Positions 7,372 through 21,469 of a stretch of DNA of 49,790 nt are shown one piece after another (the stretch's first letter is position 1; each line of letters begins with the position of its first letter). The position numbers and the translations under genes were made by a program. The DNA comes from Roseovarius sp. (GTDB lineage: Bacteria; Pseudomonadota; Alphaproteobacteria; Rhodobacterales; Rhodobacteraceae). Under the pieces are notes generated by a model that saw only the letters and a program-made list of their open reading frames with translations, did not search any database and was not told the origin of the DNA. The stretch lies in contig JAPOTF010000130.1 of the NCBI GenBank assembly GCA_026709325.1, positions 1 to 49,790 on the forward strand. Direction: 5' to 3'.

Positions 7372-7905
7372 ATGGAAAAAAGTTGGTATTCGGTTAGCGT
7401 TCTTTCAAATTTCGAAAAGAAGGTTGCCGAGCAGATCAGAATATCCGTCAAGGACAATAACATGCAGGATCAGATAGAGGAAGTTCTGGTTCCGACCGAA
7501 GACGTGATGGAAATCAGGCGTGGCAAGAAAGTGACCGCGGAACGCCGTTTCATGCCTGGATATCTGCTTATACGAATGGCCATGACCGACAAGGGCTACC
7601 ACCTCGTAAACTCGGTAAATCGGGTTGCGGGCTTTCTTGGCCCGAAGGGTCGGCCAATGCCGTTAAAGGACTCGGAGGTGGATGCCATTCTAAACCGCGT
7701 GAAAGAGGGCGAACAGGCGCCCCGGACACTGATCCATTTTGACGTGGGAGAGAAGGTAAAGGTAAACGACGGCCCATTCGAGGATTTTGAGGGCATGGTT
7801 GAGGAAGTGGATGAAGACAACATGCGCCTAAAGGTGACTGTATCGATATTCGGGCGGCAGACGCCGGTTGAACTTGAATTCACCCAGGTCAAGAAACTGA
7901 TCTGA
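7372..7905 (+). CDS. nusG: Transcription termination/antitermination protein NusG
   Basis: A 177-residue NusG. The N-terminal NGN domain starts MEKSWYSVSVLSNFEKKVAEQI and includes the RRGKKVTAERRFMPGYLLI stretch (about residues 49–67), the region that contacts the RNA polymerase clamp. A C-terminal KOW domain follows (FDVGEKVKVNDGPFEDFEG, about 123–141), which binds Rho or ribosomal protein S10. Length and order are normal. It lies just upstream of rplK. NusG links transcribing polymerase to the leading ribosome; both the polymerase and S10 are encoded in this window. Confidence 0.97.
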   Translation: MEKSWYSVSVLSNFEKKVAEQIRISVKDNNMQDQIEEVLVPTEDVMEIRRGKKVTAERRFMPGYLLIRMAMTDKGYHLVNSVNRVAGFLGPKGRPMPLKDSEVDAILNRVKEGEQAPRTLIHFDVGEKVKVNDGPFEDFEGMVEEVDEDNMRLKVTVSIFGRQTPVELEFTQVKKLI

Positions 7906-8008
7906 CGCGAATCGTGGGAGGTCGGAGCATCGCGATGCGCCAACCGGACCACGCAACACTGCAAGCCTGGGGGCGCGCCTGCAGGCGGTTGAATAAAGGA
8001 GAGGCCAA

Positions 8009-8434
8009 ATGGCCAAAAAACTATTGGGTGTGATGAAACTGCAAGTGCCTGCGGGCAAGGCGGCGCCAGCCCCGCCGGTGGGACCGGCGCTGGGCCAGCG
8101 CGGCATTAACATCATGGAGTTCTGCAAGGCGTTCAACGCGAAAACGCAGGATATGGAACCCGGAGCGCCATGTCCAACGGTGATAAAATATTATCAGGAC
8201 AAGTCCTTCGAAATGGAGATCAGGACTCCGCCGGCGTCCTACTACCTGAAAAAGGCGGCTAAAATCGCATCTGGCGGCAAGACGCCGGGGCGGGTAACCA
8301 CCGCCACGATTTCAGCGAGGCAGGTGCGTGAAATCGCCGAGGCCAAATGGAGGGATTTGAATGCGAACGACGTCGAGGCGGCAATGAAAATTATCGCCGG
8401 CAGCGCGCGTTCCATGGGGATAGAGGTGAAGTGA
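8009..8434 (+). CDS. rplK: 50S ribosomal protein L11
   Basis: A 141-residue L11, starting [20 protein letters not shown] after an AAAGGAGAGG ribosome-binding site. The proline-rich [20 protein letters not shown] linker region (residues 15–34) and the C-terminal RNA-binding domain ending [10 protein letters not shown] are both present. L11 binds 23S rRNA at the GTPase centre and is a common target of methylation by PrmA. rplA follows after one base, as in the standard L11 operon. Confidence 0.97.
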   Translation: MAKKLLGVMKLQVPAGKAAPAPPVGPALGQRGINIMEFCKAFNAKTQDMEPGAPCPTVIKYYQDKSFEMEIRTPPASYYLKKAAKIASGGKTPGRVTTATISARQVREIAEAKWRDLNANDVEAAMKIIAGSARSMGIEVK

Positions 8435-8435
8435 A

Positions 8436-9134
8436 ATGGCGAAATCGGGAAAACGCATTCGCGCGGCTCGCGAGACATTTGCGGGCAAGGCCACTCTGTC
8501 GGTGGAAGACGCAGTGGCGCTGATCAAATTGGCCGCCAGCGCAAAATTTGACGAGACCGTCGAAATTTCAATGAATCTCGGGATAGATCCGCGTCACGCC
8601 GACCAGATGGTTCGAGGTGTTGTGGGATTGCCCAATGGCACCGGCAAAGTCATGCGGGTGGCGGTTTTTGCTCGCGGTGCCAAAGCCGATGAGGCAAAGG
8701 AGGCCGGAGCCGATATTGTCGGGGCCGAAGATCTCATGGAATCCGTTCAGGGCGGAACAATAGACTTTGACCGCTGCATCGCCACGCCGGACATGATGCC
8801 GGTGGTCGGGAGACTTGGAAAAGTGCTCGGACCGCGCAATCTCATGCCAAACCCGAAGCTTGGCACTGTCACCATGGACGTGGCAAACGCAGTCAAGTCG
8901 GCCAAGGGCGGTGAAGTGCAGTTCAAGGCGGAAAGAGCCGGTGTCGTGCATGCCGGTGTTGGCAAGGTTTCATTTGATGAAGGCAAGCTGGTTGAAAACA
9001 TAAGGGTATTTGTGGGGGCGGTTCAAAGAGCAAAACCCGCAGGGGCCAAGGGAACCTACATGAAATCGATATCTCTTAGTTCAACCATGGGGCCGGGAAT
9101 TACCGTTTCAGTCGAAAACGCCGCCGGGAATTGA
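8436..9134 (+). CDS. rplA: 50S ribosomal protein L1
   Basis: A 232-residue L1. Recognisable motifs include [20 protein letters not shown] (residues 42–61), [16 protein letters not shown] (about 129–144) and the C-terminal [19 protein letters not shown]1 forms the mobile L1 stalk that handles deacylated tRNA at the E site, and in many bacteria it represses its own operon by binding the mRNA. It starts one base after the rplK stop. A promoter and a long leader separate it from rplJ. Confidence 0.97.
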   Translation: MAKSGKRIRAARETFAGKATLSVEDAVALIKLAASAKFDETVEISMNLGIDPRHADQMVRGVVGLPNGTGKVMRVAVFARGAKADEAKEAGADIVGAEDLMESVQGGTIDFDRCIATPDMMPVVGRLGKVLGPRNLMPNPKLGTVTMDVANAVKSAKGGEVQFKAERAGVVHAGVGKVSFDEGKLVENIRVFVGAVQRAKPAGAKGTYMKSISLSSTMGPGITVSVENAAGN

Positions 9135-9250
9135 ATTTCGATGCCGGGAACATGGACGCGAAATTGCCGGACCGGATTAATCCGCTTCCCGATTGTTCCG
9201 CGATGCAATGGAGGTTGAATGGAAACCGTCGCCCGAAGCTCGTTTTTTTC

Positions 9251-9277
9251 TTGACATTTGCCATCATTTCATATAGC
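9251..9277 (+). promoter_or_regulatory. Predicted promoter of rplJL–rpoBC
   Basis: TTGACA (9251–9256) and TATAGC (9272–9277) are good -35 and -10 matches, but only 15 bases apart. The same spacing occurs in the promoter-like sequence ahead of rpsL. It would start transcription near 9284, giving a leader of about 220 bases before rplJ. Confidence 0.55.
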
Positions 9278-9283
9278 CGCAAA

Positions 9284-9506
9284 CCGCCAATCCATCGCTT
9301 GATTCGATTGCTTGGCGATTCGTCCAAGAAGGCGGGTGGGTCAGTGCCCCTTAATTACCTGCCTGAGACGGGAATGTTCTGGATTGTTCGAGCTTTGCCG
9401 CGGACAATTTGGCGGTGCCCCGTAATACGGACCTGAAAGCTCTGGCGGAATTCGCCAGGCGAAAAAGAGCCGGGGGGCGTTGGCCTTCCAAAACTGGAGT
9501 GAAACT
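9284..9506 (+). promoter_or_regulatory. rplJ leader, probable L10-type autoregulatory RNA
   Basis: The stretch between the predicted start site and rplJ is noncoding and structured. A clear hairpin CTGGCG/CGCCAG with loop GAATT lies at 9442–9458, and CCTGAGACGGG (9362–9372) resembles conserved L10-leader sequence. In bacteria L10, bound to L12, represses its operon by binding such a leader. The position fits; I cannot fold the full RNA here. Confidence 0.5.
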
Positions 9507-10025
9507 GTGGATAGAGCCCAAAAAGAGAAGGTGGTCGAGGAACTCGGCCAAATCTTCGAGAGCTCTGGCGCTGTTGTGGTCGCCCGTTATACGGGTCTCA
9601 CAGTTGCCGAGATGCAGGACCTGCGCGCGCGCGCGAGAGAGTCAAACGCATCCGTGCGCGTTGCAAAAAACAGGCTCGCGAAAATAGCCCTTGACGGCAA
9701 GCCGTGCGCCGGCATTGCGGAATATCTCACGGGCATGACCGTTCTCACTTTTTCCGAAGATCCCGTGGCGGCGGCCAAGGTGTCCGAGGGATTTGCAAAA
9801 GCCAATGGCAAATTTGTCATCCTTGGCGGAGCCATGGGCGAGAACGTTCTTGACCGCGGCGGTGTCGCAAACGTGTCGAAAATGCCCTCTCGGGATGAAC
9901 TTGTTTCCTCGATTGCCGCATGCATCGGTGCACCGGCAAGCGGCATTGCAGGGGCGATTGGCGCGCCCGCGTCGAATATTGCGGGCATCCTTTCAACTAT
10001 CGCGGAAAAAGCCGAAGCGGCTTGA
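9507..10025 (+). CDS. rplJ: 50S ribosomal protein L10
   Basis: A 172-residue L10 beginning at GTG 9507 ([16 protein letters not shown]). The frame is open further upstream, to a TTG at 9480. The GTG is preferred because GGAG at 9496–9499 is well spaced for it and alphaproteobacterial L10 proteins begin MDRAQK. The ribosomal domain contains [20 protein letters not shown] and [11 protein letters not shown]. The C-terminal helix, rich in Ala, Gly and Ile ([20 protein letters not shown]), is the docking site for L7/L12 dimers. It is followed by rplL. Confidence 0.95.
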   Translation: MDRAQKEKVVEELGQIFESSGAVVVARYTGLTVAEMQDLRARARESNASVRVAKNRLAKIALDGKPCAGIAEYLTGMTVLTFSEDPVAAAKVSEGFAKANGKFVILGGAMGENVLDRGGVANVSKMPSRDELVSSIAACIGAPASGIAGAIGAPASNIAGILSTIAEKAEAA

Positions 10026-10096
10026 GGCAACCTTGAATGCCGGTATCGGGTCGACATGCCGGCGCTGGAACACACCAAAATGGAAAGAACTGGAAA

Positions 10097-10486
10097 ATGG
10101 CAGATCTGAAAAAACTCGCTGAAGAGATCGTTGGATTGACGCTTCTTGAGGCACAGGAACTTAAGACAATCCTAAAGGAGGAATATGGAATCGAACCCGC
10201 CGCCGGCGGTGCGGTAATGATGGCCGGACCCGCTTCGGACCGCGATGCGGATTCAGGTGGCGGTGCCGAGGAAAAAACCGAATTTGACGTCATATTGAAA
10301 TCGTTTGGCGCTTCGAAAATAGGTGTGATCAAGGAAGTTCGCGCCATTACGGGACTGGGCCTCAAGGAGGCCAAGGAACTTGTCGAGGCTGGCGGCAAGG
10401 CGGTCAAGGAACAGGTTTCTAAAGATGAAGCGGAGGAGATCAGGGGAAAGCTGGAATCCGCGGGGGCCGAAGTCGAACTGAAATAG
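10097..10486 (+). CDS. rplL: 50S ribosomal protein L7/L12
   Basis: A 129-residue L7/L12. The N-terminal dimerisation domain starts [20 protein letters not shown], chosen because family members begin here even though the frame is open to 10037. The C-terminal factor-binding domain ([20 protein letters not shown] and [16 protein letters not shown]) is canonical. The hinge (about residues 37–59) is odd: besides the usual Gly and Ala it contains SDRDADS, so it is more charged than most alphaproteobacterial hinges. The protein forms the stalk that recruits EF-Tu and EF-G, both encoded in this window. Confidence 0.96.
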   Translation: MADLKKLAEEIVGLTLLEAQELKTILKEEYGIEPAAGGAVMMAGPASDRDADSGGGAEEKTEFDVILKSFGASKIGVIKEVRAITGLGLKEAKELVEAGGKAVKEQVSKDEAEEIRGKLESAGAEVELK

Positions 10487-10561
10487 GCGATTGCCACTCC
10501 TTTAAATGCAGGCACTGGCTGGATCCGGCTTGCCGGTTCCGGCCTGGCCGGCCTCGGAAAG

Positions 10562-10583
10562 CCCCTTCGGATTCGGGGGTTTT
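10562..10583 (+). terminator. Attenuator-like hairpin between rplL and rpoB
   Basis: CCCC (10562–10565), a short inner stem CG-GATT-CG, and GGGG (10575–10578) are followed by TTTT (10580–10583). The position matches the partial terminator that lowers rpoB relative to ribosomal protein expression in E. coli. Strength is uncertain because two bases bulge and the T run is short. Confidence 0.45.
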
Positions 10584-10725
10584 CCCGGGCGCGGTTGAAT
10601 TGATCGGGAGGCCCCTTGTGGGATGGGGGTCGGGAATTGATCAATGGCGCGCCAACTCCGAATGGAAACGCGGCGGTGGCCCAACCGTCTGCGAACCAGT
10701 GAGATTATGAAAGGCAATCCTCCAC

Positions 10726-14871
<4,146 letters not shown>

Positions 14872-14991
14872 CCTTCCCGGCAGGCGAAAACGGCTTCTGA
14901 TGCAGACCAATTCGTGCAGTGCCGAAAGTTTTCCATCGGCAACGAGATCTCCAATCAAATCGGCAAGACAAGATTCCCGCGAGGATTTCAA

Positions 14992-17900
14992 ATGAACAAA
15001 GAGCTGACCAACAACCCTTTCAACCCATATTCGCCGGCGGGAACGTTTGACTCCATAAGTGTCAAGCTTGCCAGCCCGGAGCAAATACTGAGTTGGTCTT
15101 TTGGTGAAATAAAAAAACCGGAAACGATAAACTACAGAACATTCAAGCCCGAGCGCGACGGTTTGTTTTGCGCCAGAATATTCGGTCCGATAAAGGACTA
15201 TGAATGCTTGTGCGGAAAATACAAGCGGATGAAACACCGTGGTGTTGTCTGCGAAAAATGCGGCGTTGAAGTGACGCTTCAAAAGGTTCGCAGAGAACGC
15301 ATGGGCCATATTCAGCTTGCCGCGCCATGCGCCCATATCTGGTTTTTGAAATCGCTGCCCAGCCGAATCGGTCTGGTTCTTGACATGACGCTCTCGGATA
15401 TTGAGCGGATACTGTATTTCGAGAAATTTGTCGTGATCGACACGGGCCTGACGGAACTCGAATATGGTCAGCTGCTAACCGAAGAGCAATACCTGGATGC
15501 GCAGGACATGTATGGGGCCGATTCATTTCAGGTCAGCATCGGAGCTGAGGCTGTTCGCGAACTGCTGCGAAATATCGATCTTGAGATTGAGGCGGAAAAT
15601 CTTCGAGCCGATCTGGCGGTGGCCACTGGCGAGCTAAAGCCGAAGAAGATAATCAAGCGCTTGAAAGTGATTGAAAACTTCATCGAATCCGGGAACCGGC
15701 CGGAATGGATGGTGATGACTGTAGTACCCGTGATTCCGCCGGAATTGCGTCCATTGGTACCTCTTGATGGCGGCCGGTTTGCCACATCCGACCTGAATGA
15801 GCTTTATCGCAGGGTTATAAACCGCAACAATCGCCTAAAGAAGCTCATTGAACTGCATGCGCCGGACATCATTTTGCGAAACGAGAAGCGAATGCTTCAG
15901 GAATCCGTCGACGCGCTTTTTGACAACGGGCGCCGAGGAAGGGCCATCACCGGCGCCAACAAGCGGCCTCTGAAATCTCTGAGCGACATGCTAAAGGGCA
16001 AGCAGGGTCGCTTTAGGCAGAATCTCCTGGGCAAGCGCGTGGACTTTTCGGGCCGCTCCGTGATTGTAACCGGCCCCGAGCTGAAACTGCATCAGTGCGG
16101 GCTGCCCAAGAAAATGGCGCTCGAACTGTTCAAGCCGTTCATCTATTCGCGGTTAAATGACCGTGGCCTGTCCTCAACCGTCAAGCAATCCAAAAAAATG
16201 GTTGAGAAAGAGCGTCCCGAGGTCTGGGACATTCTGGAAGAGGTGATACGGGAACATCCGGTTCTCCTTAACCGCGCGCCGACACTTCACAGGCTTGGCA
16301 TCCAGGCGTTTGAACCGGTTTTGATCGAGGGCAAGGCAATTCAGCTGCACCCGCTTGTATGCTCTGCCTTCAATGCGGATTTTGACGGTGATCAAATGGC
16401 GGTACATGTGCCCTTGTCGCTGGAATCCCAGCTCGAATCGCGGGTTCTGATGATGTCGACAAACAATGTTCTGTCTCCCGCAAACGGTTCGCCGATCATT
16501 GTGCCGTCCCAGGACATGGTGCTGGGTCTTTACTACACGTCGATAATGCGCTCGGGCATGGTCGGAGAGGGAATGAGCTTCTCGTCTCTTGGCGAAATGC
16601 AGCATGCGCTGCATGAAGGATATGTGCATCTGCATGCCAGGGTTTCCGCGCGGATGCCGCAAATCGACGAAGAGGGCAATGAAGTCTACAAGCGATACGA
16701 AACCACACCTGGACGAATGGCAATCGGCGCGCTTATGCCGCTAAACGCAAAGGCCCCGTTTGACATGGTAAACCGGCAGTTGAGAAAAAAGGAGGTTCAG
16801 CAGGTCATTGACACCGTCTACAGATACTGCGGCCAAAAGGAAAGCGTCATCTTTTGCGATCAGATCATGTCAATGGGATTCAGGGAGGCGTTCCGGGCGG
16901 GAATATCCTTCGGCAAGGACGATATGGTTGTTCCAGACGAAAAATGGGCGGTTGTGGACGAAACCCGTGAAATGGTCAAGGAGTTCGGCAGGCAGTATAT
17001 GGACGGACTGATCACGCAGGGCGAGAAATACAACAAGGTTGTAGATGCCTGGTCAAAATGCAACGACAAGGTTACCGCGGCGATGATGACCACCATCTCG
17101 CAAAGCGGGCATGAGGATGACGGCGCCGAGGAAGACCCCAACAGCGTCTATATGATGGCGCACTCGGGCGCTCGAGGGTCCGTTACGCAAATGAAGCAGC
17201 TTGGCGGCATGCGCGGCCTGATGGCCAAACCGAACGGAGCCATTATCGAAACCCCGATCATCTCAAATTTCAAGGAGGGTCTTACGGTGCTGGAATATTT
17301 CAATTCCACGCATGGCGCGCGCAAGGGCCTGTCGGATACGGCGCTGAAGACCGCGAATTCAGGGTATCTGACCCGTCGTCTGGTTGATGTGGCTCAGGAC
17401 TGCATAGTTCGCGAGGAGGATTGCGGCACCGAAAACGCGATTACCGCGCGCGCCGCGGTAAATGATGGCGAGGTTGTGGCGACTTTGAGCGAGCGCACGC
17501 TGGGTCGTGTTGCCGCTGAAGATATTCTGCATCCGGCGAATGGCGAGGTAATAGTCAAATGCGGCCAGCTAATTGACGAGATAATGGCTGATAAAATCGA
17601 GGAGTCCGCCGTCAGAACCGCCCGCATACGCTCGCCGCTCACATGTGAAAGCGAAGACGGTGTTTGCGCAAAATGCTACGGAAGGGATTTGGCCCGCGGT
17701 ACTTTGGTGAATGTCGGCGAAGCCGTCGGCATTATCGCCGCGCAATCGATTGGCGAACCTGGAACGCAGTTGACAATGAGGACTTTCCACATTGGCGGCG
17801 TTGCCCAGGGTGGACAGCAATCGTATCTTGAAGCAAGTCAGGAAGGTGAAATCGAACTTGAGCACAATCAGTCGCCGGCAACCCTCAAGGACAAAAACGG

Positions 17901-19224
17901 CGACCTGCTTGTCATCGTCCGCAACATGAAACTCAAGATAACGGGTGAAAATGGTGAAGAACTGGCAAGTCACAAGGTTGGTTACGGCTCGAGGCTTTTC
18001 GTGGCCGGGGGAGACGGGGTAAAGGTCGGAGACAAACTCTTTGAATGGGATCCGTATACACTGCCCATACTGGCCGAAATGGGCGGTAGGGCCAAATACA
18101 TTGATCTGACAACGGGCGTGTCCGTTAGAGAGGTTACCGACGATGCGACCGGCATGACCCAGAAAATAGTTGCAGACTGGAGGTCTGCGCCGAAAGGAAG
18201 CGAACTCAAGCCCGAGATTCAAATAACAGACGGCAAGGGGGATCCGATTGTTGTCGATAATGGCGCCGATGGTCAAATTCTTTCATATCCGATGTCTGTG
18301 GATGCCATCCTGTCCGTGGAGGACGGACAGGAAATTTTGCCGGGAGATGTGATAGCGCGCATTCCGCGCGAAGACTCCAAAACCAAGGACATAACTGGTG
18401 GTTTGCCCAGAGTTGCGGAACTGTTCGAGGCGCGCCGGCCAAAAGATCACGCGATTATTGCCGAAGTTGACGGGCATGTCCATTACGGGCGCGATTACAA
18501 GAGCAAGCGAAGGATTGAAATCATCCCCACGGACTCATCGCTGGACCCGGTCGAGTACATGGTGCCAAAGGGCAAGCACATACCCGTTCAGCCCGGGGAC
18601 TATATTCAAAAGGGCGAGAATATCATGGATGGAAACCCTGCGCCGCATGACATTCTCTCGATCCTCGGGGTGGAGGCTCTGGCCGATTACATGATTGACG
18701 AGGTGCAGGATGTCTATCGGCTTCAGGGTGTAAAGATAAACGACAAGCACATTGAGGTAATCGTTCGCCAGATGCTGCAGAAATGGGAGGTAACCGACAG
18801 TGGGGGCACCACTCTTCTGAAAGGCGAGCACATTGATAAAATCGAATTTGACGACATCAACAAAAAGGCGGTCTCCGAAGACTTGAAACCCGCCAGCGGG
18901 CAACCGATATTGCTTGGAATTACCAAGGCGGCACTGCAAACAAGGAGCTTTATTTCCGCGGCGTCGTTCCAGGAAACGACCCGTGTGCTCACGGATGCCG
19001 CGGTTCAGGGCAAAAAGGACAAGCTTATCGGGCTTAAGGAGAATGTCATTGTGGGAAGATTAATTCCCGCCGGCACCGGAGGCGCGACCATCAAGGTCGG
19101 TCAGATAGCGGAACAGCGTGACAAGCTGGTTATCGAAAACCGCCTCAGGCAGTCCGAGAAGAATTTGGATGGGGATTTGGCGCCAGAGGACGGTCTCTTT
19201 ATGGATGTTGTCGATGAAGGGTAA
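14992..19224 (+). CDS. rpoC: DNA-directed RNA polymerase subunit beta'
   Basis: A 1410-residue beta' subunit. The N-terminal zinc ribbon has Cys72, Cys74, Cys87 and Cys90. The Mg-binding NADFDGD motif lies at residues 461–467, and a second cysteine set appears around [13 protein letters not shown]. The trigger-loop region follows the stretch [19 protein letters not shown]. The frame is open 26 codons further upstream, but [12 protein letters not shown] matches the usual alphaproteobacterial start and has GAGGATT in front, so 14992 is chosen. In most relatives rpsL follows closely; here about 12.5 kb of other genes intervene. Confidence 0.98.
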   Translation: MNKELTNNPFNPYSPAGTFDSISVKLASPEQILSWSFGEIKKPETINYRTFKPERDGLFCARIFGPIKDYECLCGKYKRMKHRGVVCEKCGVEVTLQKVRRERMGHIQLAAPCAHIWFLKSLPSRIGLVLDMTLSDIERILYFEKFVVIDTGLTELEYGQLLTEEQYLDAQDMYGADSFQVSIGAEAVRELLRNIDLEIEAENLRADLAVATGELKPKKIIKRLKVIENFIESGNRPEWMVMTVVPVIPPELRPLVPLDGGRFATSDLNELYRRVINRNNRLKKLIELHAPDIILRNEKRMLQESVDALFDNGRRGRAITGANKRPLKSLSDMLKGKQGRFRQNLLGKRVDFSGRSVIVTGPELKLHQCGLPKKMALELFKPFIYSRLNDRGLSSTVKQSKKMVEKERPEVWDILEEVIREHPVLLNRAPTLHRLGIQAFEPVLIEGKAIQLHPLVCSAFNADFDGDQMAVHVPLSLESQLESRVLMMSTNNVLSPANGSPIIVPSQDMVLGLYYTSIMRSGMVGEGMSFSSLGEMQHALHEGYVHLHARVSARMPQIDEEGNEVYKRYETTPGRMAIGALMPLNAKAPFDMVNRQLRKKEVQQVIDTVYRYCGQKESVIFCDQIMSMGFREAFRAGISFGKDDMVVPDEKWAVVDETREMVKEFGRQYMDGLITQGEKYNKVVDAWSKCNDKVTAAMMTTISQSGHEDDGAEEDPNSVYMMAHSGARGSVTQMKQLGGMRGLMAKPNGAIIETPIISNFKEGLTVLEYFNSTHGARKGLSDTALKTANSGYLTRRLVDVAQDCIVREEDCGTENAITARAAVNDGEVVATLSERTLGRVAAEDILHPANGEVIVKCGQLIDEIMADKIEESAVRTARIRSPLTCESEDGVCAKCYGRDLARGTLVNVGEAVGIIAAQSIGEPGTQLTMRTFHIGGVAQGGQQSYLEASQEGEIELEHNQSPATLKDKNGDLLVIVRNMKLKITGENGEELASHKVGYGSRLFVAGGDGVKVGDKLFEWDPYTLPILAEMGGRAKYIDLTTGVSVREVTDDATGMTQKIVADWRSAPKGSELKPEIQITDGKGDPIVVDNGADGQILSYPMSVDAILSVEDGQEILPGDVIARIPREDSKTKDITGGLPRVAELFEARRPKDHAIIAEVDGHVHYGRDYKSKRRIEIIPTDSSLDPVEYMVPKGKHIPVQPGDYIQKGENIMDGNPAPHDILSILGVEALADYMIDEVQDVYRLQGVKINDKHIEVIVRQMLQKWEVTDSGGTTLLKGEHIDKIEFDDINKKAVSEDLKPASGQPILLGITKAALQTRSFISAASFQETTRVLTDAAVQGKKDKLIGLKENVIVGRLIPAGTGGATIKVGQIAEQRDKLVIENRLRQSEKNLDGDLAPEDGLFMDVVDEG

Positions 19225-19536
19225 AGCGAGATGGTCCATTCCGCGGTCCCTTGCTGGCGGCTTGCGGCACCGCGCATCGCGGGGTCCTTGTCTTGGGAGT
19301 GCATGAAACCGCAACAGCGGAGGCCCGGCGCGAAAATGCGGGATTAAAATGCCACTGTTTTGCGGCAATCTCCCATACCTCAACCGGGAAATTTGCGTTC
19401 AGTTGCTCAACCCGTTCCCAAAAACGTCATTTGCTTGAACAAGTCCGCTTTTGCGTTTACCCAAATGTCGCGGTTTCGGGATGCGGTCAAGCAGATGATC
19501 AAAGATGAATTTTCTACTGTCGAAAGGTGCCGAGAC
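19225..19536. other. rpoC–L,D-transpeptidase spacer
   Basis: About 312 bases without a supported gene. A GC hairpin CCGCG-CAT-CGCGG at 19270–19282 could end rpoBC transcription, but it lacks a T run. The L,D-transpeptidase frame is open back to 19360, so part of this stretch could be coding if an earlier start is used. Confidence 0.45.
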
Positions 19537-20040
19537 ATGGCTCCCGGGGATCTGGTTGTTACGCCAACCGGATTGAGATATAATGGAAAAAGGTATCCAT
19601 GCGCAATCGGAAGAGGCGGGCTTTCTTCAAGGAAAACTGAAGGCGATGGCGCAACGCCTGTCGGCATCCATCGCATAGTCGCTCTTTTGTATCGTCCGGA
19701 CAGAATGAAAAAACCCGCAAAATGGGCTCTTCCAATCCTTCCGGGGGATTTGTGGTCAGATGATCCCGCCATGCCCGACTACAACAATCAGGTAAAAAGA
19801 CCCTATGAAGGGTCTCACGAAATCATGCGCAGAGCCGACCCGCTTTACGATCTGGTATTGGTGATCGACTGGAACTGGCCCAAAGCCGAATCCGGACGCG
19901 GTTCGTGCATATTTATGCACGGGTGGCGTGGACCAGGTCACCCAACGGCTGGATGCATAGCTCTAAAACCGGAGCATTTGAGGTTGCTTGCGGCACATGT
20001 TGGAATTGGCTGCAGGCTGATTGTCGCGCGCGGAATATAG
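19537..20040 (+). CDS. L,D-transpeptidase (YkuD) family protein
   Basis: A 167-residue YkuD-domain protein from ATG 19537. The catalytic motif is clear: MHGWRGPGHPTAGCIAL with His128 and nucleophile Cys140. Upstream lie CAIGRGG and KTEGDGATPVGIHRI, typical of this short alphaproteobacterial subgroup. The frame is open to 19360, but the extra residues have no signal-peptide character. AAAGG (19523–19527) precedes the ATG at 19537, and relatives start with DLVVTPxGxRxxGRxxPC, so that start is favoured. YkuD enzymes cross-link or modify peptidoglycan through a Cys acyl-enzyme. Without a signal peptide, export is unexplained. It converges with yggS, a pairing I recall from Rhodobacterales. Confidence 0.85.
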   Translation: MAPGDLVVTPTGLRYNGKRYPCAIGRGGLSSRKTEGDGATPVGIHRIVALLYRPDRMKKPAKWALPILPGDLWSDDPAMPDYNNQVKRPYEGSHEIMRRADPLYDLVLVIDWNWPKAESGRGSCIFMHGWRGPGHPTAGCIALKPEHLRLLAAHVGIGCRLIVARGI

Positions 20041-20076
20041 TCTGCGGCCGGCTGTTGAAATTTCATGTTTGAGGGT

Positions 20077-20730
20077 TCATCTTGAAATGCGGGATCCAAA
20101 TACCGCGGTTCCCACGCGTACATGGGTGGCGCCAAATGATATTGCCTTCTCGAAATCGTCGCTCATGCCCATGGACAAAAGCTCAATCCCGTTGCGTTCG
20201 GCTATTTTAGCCAGTAACGCGAAATGCGGACTTGCTTCCTCGCCAATTGGCGGAATGCACATTAGACCTTTTACCGGCAGATCTTTTGATCGGCAATCCG
20301 CGATAAATTTGTCCGCGTCGGAAGGCGCGAGACCAGCTTTTTGAGGCTCTTCACCGGTGTTTACCTGAATGAGCAAATCAGGGCATCGGCCTTCCTCTTG
20401 AGATATGCGCGCAATTGCATTTGCAAGCTTGGGACGGTCAACGGAATGGATCGCCTGAAACAAATCAAACGCCTGTCGAACCTTGTTGGTCTGCAATGGC
20501 CCAATTAAATGCACTTCAACGCCATTGTGTCGTTTAATTAAATCCGGCCATTTTTTTGCCGCCTCCTGAACCCGATTTTCGCCAAAAACCCCGTGACCCT
20601 GTTCCAGCAGTGCCTCAACGCGACTGTTTGGCTGCATCTTGGAAACGGCGATAAGGGTAACGTCTCCAGGTTTTCGGCCATGTTCCGCTTCGGCTTTCCG
20701 GACTCGGGAAACAATTTCTGCAAGTCCCAT
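20077..20730 (-). CDS. YggS-family pyridoxal phosphate homeostasis protein
   Basis: A 217-residue single-domain PLP-binding barrel (PLPBP/YggS, N-terminal alanine racemase-like fold). The PLP lysine is Lys31 in LIAVSKMQPNS. Further motifs are GENRVQEAAKKW, HLIGPLQTNK, SVDRPKLA and GLMCIPP. The C-terminus ISFGATHVRVGTAVFGSR binds the phosphate. The start at 20730 is preceded on the minus strand by AAGGAGA, a strong ribosome-binding site; the frame remains open to 20904 but that part is unlike the family. YggS proteins buffer PLP and affect amino-acid metabolism rather than acting as racemases. Confidence 0.94.
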   Translation of the reverse strand: MGLAEIVSRVRKAEAEHGRKPGDVTLIAVSKMQPNSRVEALLEQGHGVFGENRVQEAAKKWPDLIKRHNGVEVHLIGPLQTNKVRQAFDLFQAIHSVDRPKLANAIARISQEEGRCPDLLIQVNTGEEPQKAGLAPSDADKFIADCRSKDLPVKGLMCIPPIGEEASPHFALLAKIAERNGIELLSMGMSDDFEKAISFGATHVRVGTAVFGSRISR

Positions 20731-21322
20731 GGGAATCTCCTTTTTCCCGCCATTGAAGATTTTCACACAGAGCTTCATAAATATGCAATCCGTAACGTTT
20801 GCGCCAGCGCCCGTCAAATCGGCGCTTGCGGGATTGACGTTTTCCAGGTCTGCCACGTTGAACTTCGTGAGGCGATTCCGAAGTTCCCGGAAGAGTGAAC
20901 TCATGCTGGCTGGACAGTGTTCTTAAATCGCCAGATGCCGATGCTTCCGCCTGTAGCCGGCCCTTTTGGCGATAAAGCGACTCTGGCGGAAAGGGAGCCC
21001 CGCGCGGTATTTCGGCAACGCTCCGAGCCGTGGCAATTGCGCGGTGGAGACGGAATGGGCCGACATGCATTCGGTGACGGCTGGAAGATATCGCAGGTGG
21101 GCCTGCGCCTTGTGCGCCGCCGCGAAATTGCAGCCTGCACCCTCGGTCCTTTCGCGTGGAGAAGCAGGCTCCCGGCAAGCCGCTTGCCGCCGCCATGCTT
21201 CGCGCCGAACGTTCGGGCATTGCGTGAAATGCCCGATTCTTGCGCAACTCGGTACCGCTTTGGTCCCGGCAACCTGGCAAGAGACGGCCGATGCGTCGGG
21301 CAATTATGCCGGAAGTGCCGCA
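20731..21322. other. Divergent spacer yggS / DUF3576 region, no assignable gene
   Basis: About 590 bases between yggS (minus) and the small membrane ORF (plus). Several frames are open on both strands because of high GC, but all are rich in Arg, Cys and Pro and none resembles a family I know. I looked for SRP RNA and tmRNA signatures and saw none. The notable structure is a perfect 9-bp hairpin at 21213–21236 and a palindrome GGCAAGC-C-GCTTGCC near 21175–21189. Confidence 0.5.
21213..21236. repeat. Perfect 9-bp stem hairpin
   Basis: TCGGGCATT (21213–21221) and AATGCCCGA (21228–21236) pair perfectly around a 6-base loop GCGTGA, and TTCTT follows on the + strand. It could be a terminator for a short transcript or part of an unidentified RNA. 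It stands alone in an otherwise gene-free stretch. Confidence 0.45.
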
Positions 21323-21469
21323 ATGATTGGATTCTCTCGGCAATGTTTGCCGGTTTTGGTGAAGGTTGCCGTTGAGGCGATTGGTGTTGCGATAATTCTG
21401 TTGTTGATATCTTGCCTGGCTATTTATTATTGGCTACTACATTTCTTAAACAGCAACGGATGGTATTAA
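21323..21469 (+). CDS. Candidate small membrane protein (48 aa), unknown
   Basis: A 48-residue ORF: MIGFSRQ, then a long hydrophobic segment (about residues 9–42, with VAIILLLISCLAIYYWLLHF) and NSNGWY. Its TAA overlaps the proposed ATG of the DUF3576 lipoprotein gene as TAATG, the arrangement expected for translational coupling. GGAAG lies a few bases ahead of its ATG. The same frame is open upstream to 20966, but that portion is low-complexity Arg/Cys/Ala and probably not translated. I do not recognise the protein. The hydrophobic segment could form one long or two short membrane helices. Confidence 0.4.
   Translation: MIGFSRQCLPVLVKVAVEAIGVAIILLLISCLAIYYWLLHFLNSNGWY

Noticed and set aside
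9480..9506. Upstream TTG start for rplJ
   Set aside because: The GTG at 9507 has a well-spaced GGAG and gives the conserved MDRAQK-type N-terminus.
19270..19282. rpoBC terminator hairpin CCGCG-CAT-CGCGG
   Set aside because: It is short and has no T run, so I do not call it a terminator.
20966..21469. Long reading of the small membrane ORF (167 codons)
   Set aside because: The first 119 codons are Arg/Cys/Ala-rich with no family resemblance or ribosome-binding site; only the last 48 codons look protein-like and are coupled to the next gene.
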